Assembly (NCBI GenBank): GCA_016490735.1 | Contig: JAEMWC010000254.1 | Span: 685,001 to 749,000 of the forward strand | Length of the DNA stretch: 64,000 nucleotides | Source: Pachyseris speciosa | Lineage: Eukaryota > Cnidaria > Anthozoa > Scleractinia > Pachyseridae | Direction of reading: 5' to 3' | Shown: positions 1 through 9,539 of the stretch, one piece after another | Numbering within the stretch: position 1 is the stretch's first letter | Layout: every line of letters begins with the position of its first letter | Program-made: the position numbers and the translations under genes | The notes under the pieces: model-generated | Seen by the model: only the letters and a program-made list of their open reading frames with translations | The model's database searches: none | What the model was told of the DNA's origin: nothing

Positions 1-1230
1 GAAAGTCAGTGATAACTTGTTTACCATCTAAATATCAAATGATGATATTGAAACGCTTATAATAGTGCAAAAAGTAAGACTATTTAAATAGCCAAATATC
101 TCTGTACTTCATTCGTCCTTTCGTCAAACCTTGCTATTATTGTTTTTGTCGTATTTCCTTACTTCTTATCAGTTCCGTGCTTATTGTTTTCAGTGCTTTC
201 CAATTGTACTGATAATTCATCCTTTGGTTAATTGTAAGTTTGGCTTAGGTACCAGTGGCCAGCCAACCTTTTTTGTACAAATTTTGCAAATAAGGCTGCT
301 GTTTTTTTTGTCGTTGTTGTTTAACTCATTCTTGGCTGGCTCTGCAATTTACCGGTCACTGAAGACCAGTGCTTTGAAAACCTCTAACTTTTCCAAATCC
401 CGGACTATGTTTGAAATGAGCCATTATTATTGCCAAATACTGAGTTTCTTAGACTTAATCACTCCGTAAACGTATTAAATATACCGATTTTCCTTGAATA
501 TGACTGTTTATCCTGTTGCAAAACGAAAAAACGCTTAAGTCGGCAAAAAAGGGGTAGATAAAAATACGAAAAATAAATAAATATGAATAAAAGGAAACGA
601 AAAAATATAGATGTATATAAAGTACTTACATAGGGAGAAGGAAGATGAAATTTGGGGAAAGGAACGAAGAAGTTACTGTGACTTGAAACAGGTCGATGTT
701 GCCGTTTCCCAAAAAAACATTAAAAAGATTGCATGTTTACAAGAAGTAAAGTAAACAAAAGTAATATGCAAAACAAATGTAGATCAAAACAATGAAAATA
801 GAACTATAGTGTATCTGATACTCATTAATTGAAAACTGCTTAAAGTTTTGCAATGTCATTAACTAGTTCTTTATACAGAGAAACAGTTTTTCAAGCTATT
901 GTGCCTCCATTTTAATAAAATGATAACACTGCACGTACATGCATGAACAAATAAATAATTCAGGAAAAATTAAACATCTTTCATGTTTCAAGGTAACTGT
1001 TGTCCTTTTATGGTTACATGTATATCTGCATATGGGCAGGGGTACTACAACCTAAGTATTAATCTTATCAAGGGTTTCACCTGACATTGATCTGGATTTA
1101 ACTTCCTTAAGTTCTTTTTTGAGCTGCTCACAACAGGTAAGCAAACTTTATGTTTACAGCAAATCAATTTTCTGGGTGTCTGGCCCTCAGTGGGACTCCT
1201 GAATAATAAATACCTCTTCACTTCTCCATT
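1..1230. other. No supported gene; AT-rich left edge
   Basis: AT-rich sequence with no protein family I can recognise. A plus-strand open frame at 131-469 (112 codons) is rich in Leu/Phe but has no motif, no good splice context and no recognisable relative. I treat it as chance. Confidence 0.35.
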
Positions 1231-1254
1231 CAAGGATAAGAGCCATTAACTCCT

Positions 1255-1845
1255 TTCGTAAATTTGTTGGAGGAAGTTGAAGGAGGGAAGGCAGTTTCGA
1301 GATGCAATGATGTCTCTTGTAGCCAGGATTACCCCTACTCCACAGCTTCCAGCACCAATGCCACTTGTGATCTGAACCGGCATGTTCATTCTGGCATGGG
1401 AAGTTTTACACAAGAATGTGACCAGTGATCCTTGTGTTCAGAGACATTGCTTGACAAAACCCTGAAACCACTTAGCATATTTTGAATAACACACAGGGCA
1501 TCATGTGGGAAGGAAATCTTCAGGCCATCATCAAAATGAAGTCTTATTTCCAACATCAAAACAAAGCAGTTCCCAGAGTTGAGGGCTCTCAAAATGTATA
1601 GGAGTTAAAATGCAACTTGCATTTTCTGTGTGAACAATGAGCAAACATGGGAGGAACTTTGTGCCTGAAATATTCTGCACATTGTCTCGCCCACATTTGG
1701 CTAAAGGAAGGAAGGTAAATGACACTTGTTGGAAAAATTCTTTCAAGAAGCTTTAGAGAAATGACATCAATAGTGAAGCCATTGACATAGCGCTCACATG
1801 ACAATGTGCTGAAAGCAGACACATCCAATATGAAAGTGTCATGTC
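1255..1845 (-). pseudogene. ULP1/SENP-like cysteine protease (C48), frameshifted
   Basis: Four minus-strand blocks in different frames line up as one ULP1-type protease core. They are a segment with YVNGFTID and SQMWARQ (about 1840-1592), a segment with LWELLCFDV (about 1600-1535), a segment with FDDGLK (about 1530-1386), and a segment with GSCGVGV around 1343, which fits the catalytic-Cys motif. ULP1 proteases cleave SUMO-like conjugates and are also carried by several transposon families. The position before the conserved Trp, normally the catalytic His, reads Leu (LW). The Asp and Cys motifs remain. At least three frameshifts make it non-functional. Its position downstream of a TNP2 transposase on the same strand suggests it belonged to the same CACTA element. 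Confidence 0.6.
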
Positions 1846-1939
1846 AGAATTTCATCATTAGGTTTTGAATTTAGCATTTCACTGACTATTGTCACATCTG
1901 GGAAATGCGTCTAAAAAAGCCTCCTCTTTTGATGAAAGT

Positions 1940-2690
1940 CTACAGTGATTCTCTTGAGTAGGTGCCCAATCCAGCAATCTTCACAGCTACTGGATCTGTT
2001 TTTTCATCGCATGCATCAACGTCAGTGGACCTGTTGGCTGCTGCAGATTGAAGCAAGGACAATGCACGCAGCACTACTGCTTCAGAGGGGCGCTGTAAGG
2101 TAAGCAAGGGGTTGCAGATGTCAGAAACTTCTGTTACTTCGTTCTCTCGAATGAGTACCACCTTAGGGAGATTTGTCGCTACTATCTCAGAACGAGACAG
2201 GTTTCTCATTTTGCTCAAGTCAGTAGAACTGACTTGGAAGGAATAGTTATTGACATTAGTGTTAACATTGCCTTTGGTGACTTGCATCTGTGGACTGTTT
2301 AATGTTGTTGTCGTGTTTGTCAATTTTGGCTTTTTGGGGAACTGCCATACGATTTATTTCCCACTCAACGTGGTTATACAAAATAGCGGGAAACTGGCCT
2401 TGCTCTAGCACACTTTGCTTTGTTTCATTAATCATTTGTTGACAGTAGTGTAGCCTGCGAATACAGCCGTCTCTCTACTCTACCATTTCCTGTATTTGGA
2501 GCACGAAGTGGCAGCTGTATTCGCAGGCTAACAGTAGTCTGGACCAGAGAGCTCCTTGAAGAGGTTGTTTATACTCTCAATCCATAGTTTATCTTTGCTT
2601 GTCCAGCCAATTTTTTGGGCTCGCCAGTTGCACAGCCCAGGTAGAAGAAAGGTAAACCTGTTTAAAAATAAAATTAGTAAATAATAGCCT
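1940..2690 (-). pseudogene. Unrecognised coding fragments, probably of the CACTA unit
   Basis: Minus-strand open segments run from 2690 to 2533 (containing GWTSKDKLWIES and KELSGPDYC), resume after an 81-bp insertion (QQMINETKQSVLEQGQF), then continue in a shifted frame to about 1940 (containing PSEAVVLRALSLLQSAA). Removing the 81-bp insertion and one copy of its 8-bp duplication restores a continuous frame, which shows this was coding when the insert landed. I do not recognise the family. It lies between the TNP2-like and ULP1-like parts on the same strand, so it may be the N-terminal part of the protease protein or a second transposon protein. Confidence 0.4.
2450..2530. repeat. 81-bp palindromic MITE with 8-bp target duplication
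   Basis: The ends are inverted repeats (TAGCCTGCGAATACAGC at the left, its complement at the right). It is flanked by ACAGTAGT on both sides (2442-2449 and 2531-2538). An 8-bp duplication fits hAT-type transposition. It interrupts a minus-strand coding segment. Confidence 0.75.
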
Positions 2691-2694
2691 GCAA

Positions 2695-2770
2695 ATACAG
2701 CGGCCTCTCCATGCTCCAATTGTTTGCCGCATTTGGGCAGGTGCAGAGAGGTGGCTGTATTTGCAAGCTA
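2695..2770. repeat. Second, diverged copy of the same short MITE
   Basis: Inverted ends TAGCCTGCAAATACAGC and GGCTGTATTTGCAAGCTA bracket a short unique middle. It is a relative of the copy 160 bp to the left. Clear flanking duplications are not visible. Confidence 0.65.
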
Positions 2771-3199
2771 TCTAAATAAAGATTCCTATACAAGGTAATG
2801 CTGAACATCAGGGAAAGACAAAGGTAGTAATTTAGACCACAAGAGTAAATGGCTGAGGAACAACAATCTACAACATGGTACACCATCACAATCATATACA
2901 AGGAAATCACTCCAATGTCTAAAACAATACATGCAAACTGCAGAAGCCACATTCTAACCTCATATTGGTTGTGACCAGTTGGTATTTTTTTTAGTAGTGT
3001 AATATAAGACCCGCAAAATTTCTGTTGGTGACACAGATAACAATTGTCAATGTCCTTAGACATCATTTTACTTAAATTCAGACTAAGCAACTTATTTACA
3101 TCAACACATCGAATTGCCAGAAACAACAATAATGGACTGACAGCATGCCACTTCCACTATATTTTTAACGAAAACACTATTCATATGGTTGGATACCCC

Positions 3200-4000
3200 G
3201 GCAAAATCATAAGCCCATTTTAAAGAACAGTAATTTGTATCAATCACAGAAGCTGATACTTGAGAAGTGGCTACTTAGATAAAATATAGTACAACATCAA
3301 CTATGCAGTTATACCCCTTCCTGACATTTTATTAAGCATGGTTAGTGGAAGGCGCCCAACATCATAAGGAAGTCGCATGGCATTCATCCTCTGTTGGAAA
3401 GATTCACGTCAATTGCATTCATAAATTTCTCATCTTCAACTATTATAGAATTTCCTATGTCCTCAACAAGACCAAGAAACAAATTATGCATGGGATCTAC
3501 AAGGAAGTTGTCAACTGTGTTAAAATAAGGGAGGCGGGATAACCTACTATACCTTACTCCACTAACCTTGGCTATGGCATCGCCAGCATGTTTGGGGGCA
3601 ACTTTCTTGTATCTTTCCATTGCCACCCTTACCTCCTGGTCATTTCTTCTTTTTTGGCATGCATTCCGTCAAGAAACACATCCTTCCAGATGCACCAACT
3701 GTGCCAGGCTCTCGTTTCGCAGTCATGACATTTATCACATGGCTTATTGGCTTTATAACTTAAGAACTGGGAGATTTTCCTTGAAGCAGGAATATCACCC
3801 AGGACAGGTAAAAGAACACCACAGGTTAAACTCTCTTCATTCTTGACACCACTTAATTTGATTCCCTGATCATATAATTAAAGGAGATCATCAACGACCA
3901 GTTTAAGGTAACTATTAACATGGCGCTGTGCTTCTTCTGGACCAGGTATAATACCAATCAACATTGCCCGCTTGTTTTGATAGCACAAACATCTGGGCAA
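3200..4000 (-). pseudogene. TNP2-like CACTA transposase, central part
   Basis: Reading the minus strand from 4000 downward: LPRCLCY, MLIGIIPGPEEAQ, then SYLKLVVDDLL and a stop, GDIPASRKISQFL with a nearby CDKC pair, then in another frame PYFNTVDNFLVDPMHNLFLGL (3560-3470) and RMNAMRLPYDVGRLP (about 3390-3345). This order and these motifs (IIPGP, D-PA-RK, VD-MHN, P-D-GR-P) are characteristic of TNP2-type transposases. Several stops and frameshifts are present. The N-terminal part lies at 12548-13330, displaced by the nested element; joining the two across the 9-bp duplication gives an uninterrupted frame. Confidence 0.75.
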
Positions 4001-4009
4001 ATTAAGAAC
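4001..4009. repeat. Left 9-bp target-site duplication (ATTAAGAAC)
   Basis: ATTAAGAAC directly precedes TAGACT at 4010. The identical 9 bp follow AGTCTA at 12539-12547. It marks the insertion of the helicase/DUF6589 element. Confidence 0.85.
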
Positions 4010-4020
4010 TAGACTCTCTC

Positions 4021-4081
4021 AAAGTCCTTTAAATTTTTTCCCGCTTAGTAGGGGGTTGGTTGGGTCAATTTAAAGGACTTT
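4021..4081. repeat. Perfect 15-bp inverted repeat near the left end
   Basis: AAAGTCCTTTAAATT at 4021-4035 is mirrored by its exact complement at 4067-4081. It is a subterminal hairpin just inside the left end of the helicase element, possibly a transposase-binding or end-structure signal. Confidence 0.6.
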
Positions 4082-4786
4082 TCCTATCTGTTTGGTGCCA
4101 AAATCACCGGTGGAAAATTCTACCAGTGACATGAGCAAAATTGACCAATTAGAGAGATATTCATAAGGACGATTCAAATGGTGAGAAGCTTTAGGACGCC
4201 ATATTGTTTTTGCCCCGAGTTGTTCTCTTCGGGAGCAATGGAAGTGGAAGACACGATCGAATTTGGTTTGCAGAAAATAGAGTATAAAGAATTAAGGGAA
4301 GGTCAGAGAAAAGTCGTTGAGGCATATCTGAGTGGCAAGGACGTTTTCTTCCTTTCTCTGATGGGATCAGGCAAATCACTGTGTTTTGAGTTTGCTCCGT
4401 TTGTGTTCGAGGGATCGGCAGATGAGAATGCCATGAAGAAATTGACTGTATCGTCCGTTTGTCTTGTGGTGGCCTCACTTGTGTCTTTAATGAAAAACCA
4501 AGTCGACGGATTGAGAAGTCACGGCATAACAGCAGCCATTATCGGCCCAGAAAGTACCGCCGATGAACTGAAAGACATCTGACTCGGCCGGTTCAACCTT
4601 GTGTTTGGAAGTCCAGAGGCTCCGTTGAATTCTCACAGAACTGGTTTTCGAGAACTGAAGCGTTCAATCAAAGCTGTTTTTATCGACGAAAGTCACTGTA
4701 TTGTGAAATGGTAAGAAAACATGTGGAAATTTAAGGACAGAATCCATCAGACATTTGAGTAATTGTATTGATTTGTGGACAAAAAC

Positions 4787-4811
4787 TAGACTTGCTCCAA
4801 GTCGTCCTCTC
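4787..4811 (+). repeat. Second copy of the element's terminal sequence, inside intron 1
   Basis: TAGACTTGCTCCAAGTCG followed by TCCTCTC is almost identical to the inward-read right end of the helicase element (12538 leftward). It matches that end better than the true left end does. No mate copy was seen inside the element. It may be a remnant of a nested relative or an alternative transposon end. Confidence 0.6.
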
Positions 4812-5558
4812 GTAACTTTTACTTTTTTTACGATCTATGGAACACACATCTTTCCAATGCAGTGTTCATAATTGTAGTAGTTTGTTTTTGGAGTGTGAAA
4901 GTCCAGCAAAATCCATGACCCTAAAATGGAGTGGATTTATTATCAATTAAAGAAGTACACAAACTTACTTGGATTGTTGATGATTTTCGTCTGAATAATA
5001 ATCTTAAGCTTAATTTTTCCTGTAATGAAGATGAACCTTAAAGTGGGTTTCTTATTTCCTTTTGATCATTTCTAATTAGTCAATTAATAGAGCTAAAAGT
5101 TTATATTGTGTTATTCAATCTTCAAATGTGGATGTGTCTTGTGCTTTAAATTTCCTAAACCTTACTCATTCAGCAATAACACTATCGTCGGCATCCTCAT
5201 CTCGAAGAGGCGATGGTTAGCAAACAGGGCGGGCAGGGCAGGATCTCACATGGCTGTGAAGCTCCATCCTGGAGTGGCAGTCCCTCATGCAGTTTATGCA
5301 GACGTAGGTAGATGGGGCGCGCGCGGAGGCCGTGCGCTGCTTTCTCGCCACTCTCTTCAATGTGGACTGGACTCTCCCGTCTTCCTCAGTTCTCGAGGCT
5401 CCTGCTTTGACACTGGGCTGCCAGGTGTCAAGATCGGCAGCAGTGTCCTCCCAGCTGGTTGTGTTGATGTTGGCTGCTTTGAGGTCGCGCTTGATGGTGT
5501 CTTTGAAGCACAGTAGAGGTCGATGGGCGCCATCATGCAGTTCTCCGTAGAGAATCTC

Positions 5559-6262
5559 TCATGGCAGGCGCTGAGGCTCCATGTAGTGGACATGTCCAAG
5601 CCAGTGGAGGCATCTCTGAATGAGCATAGAGGGTATGCTCAAGAGAGCGGCGCGCTGAAGGACCTCAGTGTTTGGGACTTCGTCCTGCCATTTGATGTGC
5701 AGAAGGCATCGAAGCGAGCGGAGGTGGAACCCATTGAGGCGTCGATCTTGTCTGCCGTAGGTCGTCCAAGACTCGCTGCCATAGAGGAGAGTCCACAGGA
5801 CACAAGCTTGGTAGACGCAGACCTTGGTCCTTTTGCTCAGCAGGCTGTTGTTCCACACTCGCTTGTTGAGTTTGGCCATGACCCCTGTAGCCTTAGCGAT
5901 TCTCAAGCTGATCTCGGCATCGAGAAATGTTGAGCTTGTCACTGTGGAGCCCAGGTAGATGAAGGCATCCATGACCTCGAACTGAGTGTCCCTAATTGTG
6001 ATGGAAGATGGGGACTCGGCACCCTGCGCCATGATGTTGGTCTTCTTGAGGCTGGTTGTCAGCCCAAACTCCCTGCAGGCAGAGGACAGCTTGTCGACCA
6101 GGCGGTGAAGACCTTCCTCGCTGTGAGATGTTAAGGCAGTGTCGTCTGCGAACAGCAGCTTGCGTATCAGCACCTCGTAGGTCTTGGTCTTTGCGCGGAG
6201 TCTGGCAATATTGAAGAGTTTGCCATCTTGCCTCGTGTGGACGTAGACTCCATCATCACAAT
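5559..6262 (-). pseudogene. LINE reverse transcriptase, C-terminal part only
   Basis: Starts at a QYAFADCDDG-like segment directly joined to the endonuclease tail. It then reads FADDTALTSHSEEG (the catalytic xADD box), REFGLTTSLKKT, YLGSTVTS, VCVYQACVLWTLLYG and IKWQDEVPNTEVL, ending with the GHV-type tail. Palm motifs N-terminal to the FADD box are missing. The deletion joint lies near 6263. Confidence 0.75.
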
Positions 6263-6960
6263 CGGCGAAGGCGTACTGGTGCTGACGTCCACCCTCCTGG
6301 TGATGACGAGGTCTAGCTGGTGGCAGTGGCGGGATGGGGGTGTCTCCAAGACACTTTGTGCATCTCCTTGCATGTGAAGTAAGAGTTGGTGATGCAGAGG
6401 CCCTGGTGGCAACAGAGTTCGAGCAGTCTCTGTGCGTTATCGTTCATCCTTCCTATGCCCTGGTGGCCAAGGCAGGTGGGCCATACTTGCCAGTCGGCCC
6501 CAACGTGGGTGTTGAAGTCGCCTAGCAAGTATATGGCTTTGGAGTTCAGGATTCCTGACAGCACGTCTCTGAGGGCCTCGTAGAACTGGTCCTTCACTTC
6601 AGGGGTGGAGGTTAGCGTAGGAGCGTAGGCTGAGATGATGTTGATGTAGCCTAGGGAGGTGTTCATGCACAGGGTAAGCAATCTTGATGTTCCTCCTGTG
6701 GGTGTTTCTGTGGTGGCGAGCAGCAAGTTCGTCACGGCAAAACCTACATCGTGCTGCCTGGGCACATCCTGGGACAGGCTCTGCCAAAAGAAGGTGTAGT
6801 GTGATTCTCTAAGGGATCCGCTGTCAGAGGTTTCCTTGAGGCAGGCGACATCGAGGTTAAGTCGTGCCAGCTCCTTGTCGATGATGACTGTCTTGCAGGA
6901 GTCATCGATCTGCAGAAGGTCTGCAGAGAGTCCCAGGCACATCGTGCGGACGTTCCAGCT
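6263..6960 (-). pseudogene. LINE apurinic-like endonuclease domain
   Basis: Minus-strand translation shows an AP-endonuclease fold signature in order: a start region with CLKETSDSGSL (normally QET; the catalytic Glu is kept), ISAYAPTLTSTPE, LLGDFNTHVGADW, then HQLDLVITRRVDVS. The expected terminal SDH motif is absent because the sequence jumps into reverse transcriptase. The protein nicks target DNA for target-primed reverse transcription in intact elements. Confidence 0.75.
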
Positions 6961-9539
6961 TGGTTTTTGCTTGAGTTGACTGCTTGGTGTGGGATTATAC
7001 TCACTTTTCAGGGCAGGTGCCCCTAAGCTCTACGCACCCAGTAGAGCAGGCGAGTATGACGGGGTTAGCACCTTACTGGCCAGGGGCTGCCCAGCTTGAG
7101 GTGGGCGGTAGCTACCCAATGAAGCTGAAGAGCCTCTCCCACTGTCGAACGAGGCCCCCTGGCGTTCCGACGTTATGCCAATCAGCCAGAACTTATAACC
7201 AGTAACTGCCTTGGCCCGTTAAGTATGCTGGAATCTTGCGACTCCGCTGGAGGTCAACTCTCCAGGCGCACTAAAGGCCTGGGCGTGTAAATATGGGGAC
7301 GCTGGGCAGCCCACACTTCAGTGCCCCCCTCTCAGTGTCGCTAGCAGGATCCAAGGGAAAGAATGAACCAATACAACTTGGGGCCAGGTCCACTGCAGGA
7401 GTTGCTGGAAGCAGACACCGAGCAGCTACAACCACCTTCGGGGCTCCACGCCAGGTCTTTGTCCTCTAGGTGACCTTCCTGAAGCCTTTTCTGGATTGCC
7501 GAAAGGCAGCGGAGGTTTGGAATCAGGGTATAATACTATAATCCAAGACAAAGGTATACAAAAATGAAACTGGTTTGGAAAATATCAAACCATGGAAAAA
7601 ATTAAAACATGACATGTTTCTGGTGATACAGATTGATACTAGTTTTTGAAGAAATAATTCATGTTACAGTATATTACAAGACAGGTGTTTTAGTCTGTCA
7701 GCTCATTTTTACGCTTTTTATTACACTTTTTAAAAGATGGTATTTTTTTTTTCGCCTTTGATTTCTCATAGGGGTAAGGAAGATAAGAGTGCTGCTGCTT
7801 TCAAAGCAGACTATGGCCGTCTAGGAGAGCTTAGATCGCTCTTAAATAAAGAAGTGCCCTTTATCTGCCTGACAGCCACTGCCACAAACAAAACAAAGGA
7901 TATAATCATTAAGGATCTGTGTATGGAGGAATGTCTTGTTGTGGATAGTGATCCTAATAGGCCAAACATGAAGTACTCCATTGTGACCCCTAAAACAGAC
8001 AGCTTATATGGATGGTTTGAGTGGCTTATCAGGTAACTGAAGATAGAGCAACAGACAACTGAAAAGGTTGTTGTATTCTGCCGGCGTAAAGAGCATATGA
8101 AAGAGCTTTATGACCTCTTTGCTGAACACCTTGGTGACAAGTCCTATTATCGGCCCACAGCCACGGAGCCAAAGGATGATCGTAGTAGGCTTTTTCCTAT
8201 GTACCACAAGAGGACCCACAAACTTGTAAAGGAGACCATTGAGAAAGAATTCTGCAAGCCAGATGGTATTGTACGTGTGCTATTTTGCTCCATAGCATTT
8301 GGCATGGGGTTAATATGCGAAACATTTACCTTGATATTCACATTGAGCCCTCTGCCGACCTTGATGATTACTTACAAGAGACAAGTAGAATTGGCAGACT
8401 CAACACAGATGAGTCATGCTGTGTTATTAAAGTTTAAGGGCTGCACTGGGACAAAGAACATAAGTAAGGAAATGTGAAGTTATGTCAATAACACAACTCG
8501 GTGCCGTAGGGAGATCCTGTTGGCCCAATTTAAGTCTTCTGATCCAAAGAGCAAATTTCTACGTTCTTGTTGTGATGTGTGTGCTGTGACATGTGAGTGT
8601 TTATGCTCTTGTGATGACAGTGATTGTTCGTGTGAACTGAAGTGTGAACGAGAGAAGCACCTGTCACGCATAGAAAGGTTTTTTCTGAAAAGTGAGACCA
8701 GTCATGATGATTGCCAGAAAGAGAAAGTCAATAATTTTTGTCACGAAACTGTTCACAATATCAGGTTTCCAGCTCGTGGAATATAGATCCACACTTGCAG
8801 CAGGGGCAAAGGATAAGCTGGTTACAGGAATTGACGTTGCGACAGGGTACAGCAAACAATTAGTTGACAGCATTATTTCTGACATTTCTTACTTAAGAGA
8901 CAAAGATTATTTACAGCGCAATTTTGCATTTTACAGTGAGGAACATTTAACCAAGTGCCCTTGAATTGTAATCAAGAAACTTGGAACAATAGCTCTAGTA
9001 ACAATTCAGACAGCAATAATAAGTCAGAAGTAGATGCTATTTCTATTGATGACTCCAGCAGCTCTGGGAGTCCTGTATTCTGGAGGAAATCAAGGATCAA
9101 TGGTGTAACATTTTCTGATGATGAGAGCTTATCTGAACAAGACACTAATTAAAACTGTACATGGCAGTGTTCCCCCATTCACGATCACGCTGTAGGCATT
9201 GTAAAAACAATAATTTGTCCTCTACAGGTATGAAAGACCAGATTGATTCTTATTTTATTCTGATTGGCATATTACACACCCCTTTCAAGAATACCACTGA
9301 GTCCTTGCAAAGTCCCTCCCCCCCCCCCCCAAAAATGATATTGTGAATGATAACAAAGTTTGAAAAATTCCAGAGGGCAAAGCCAAACAAACATATATTG
9401 GTATTTTTGAAATTGGCTTATTCTTATTCTTATCATTTGTGGGCTTTTTCAACAAATTAATGTGACAAAATACACTTGCTTGTTTCAAGATTGTAAATAT
9501 TATTTATCGAAACTTATAAATAATGACAACTGTCCATTA

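Larger units (their letters stand above)
5185..7525 (-). mobile_element. Internally deleted RTE-type LINE in helicase intron 1
   Basis: A minus-strand non-LTR retrotransposon with a long GC-richer 5' leader (about 7525-6990), an endonuclease (6960-6263) and only the C-terminal part of the reverse transcriptase (6262-5559). Its base composition differs sharply from the AT-rich surroundings. The endonuclease type resembles proteins often labelled craniofacial development protein 2-like, a domain derived from RTE elements. The middle of the reverse transcriptase is missing, so this is a deletion derivative. Its exact ends and target duplication were not resolved. Confidence 0.7.
4238..9152 (+). 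pseudogene. RecQ-like ATP-dependent DNA helicase (transposon-borne), decayed
   Basis: Exon 1 (4238-4710) has Walker A GSGKS, the DESH box and a GT donor. Exon 2 starts after an AG at 7771 and continues to about 9152. Visible motifs in exon 2 are TATAT (motif III), FCRRKEHMKELYDLF (helicase C start), SIAFGMG, DLDDYLQETSRIGR (motif VI region, with Ser where QExGR is usual), then a cysteine-rich RecQ-type zinc region (CCDVC, CECLCSC). It ends in an acidic tail with SDDESLSEQDTN. Breaks: TGA at 4580-4582, TAA at 8034-8036, and a frameshift near 8310-8330. A LINE lies in intron 1. RecQ enzymes unwind DNA 3' to 5'. Here the partner is a DUF6589-like gene inside the same transposon, so a role in transposition rather than cell repair is inferred. 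Confidence 0.8.

Noticed and set aside
131..469. 112-codon plus-strand ORF with hydrophobic N-terminus
   Set aside because: No recognised domain, AT-rich chance composition, no splice or promoter support.
3345..3846. Plus-strand ORFs 3345-3542 and 3568-3846
   Set aside because: They lie antisense to the TNP2-like transposase, whose minus-strand motifs are clear.
5106..7205. Long plus-strand ORFs (5106-5516, 5523-5933, 6334-6525)
   Set aside because: Shadows of the minus-strand LINE; GC-rich coding on one strand opens frames on the other.
4238..9152. Assignment as a cellular WRN/BLM repair helicase
   Set aside because: It lies within a target-duplicated transposon next to a DUF6589 gene and is multiply broken.
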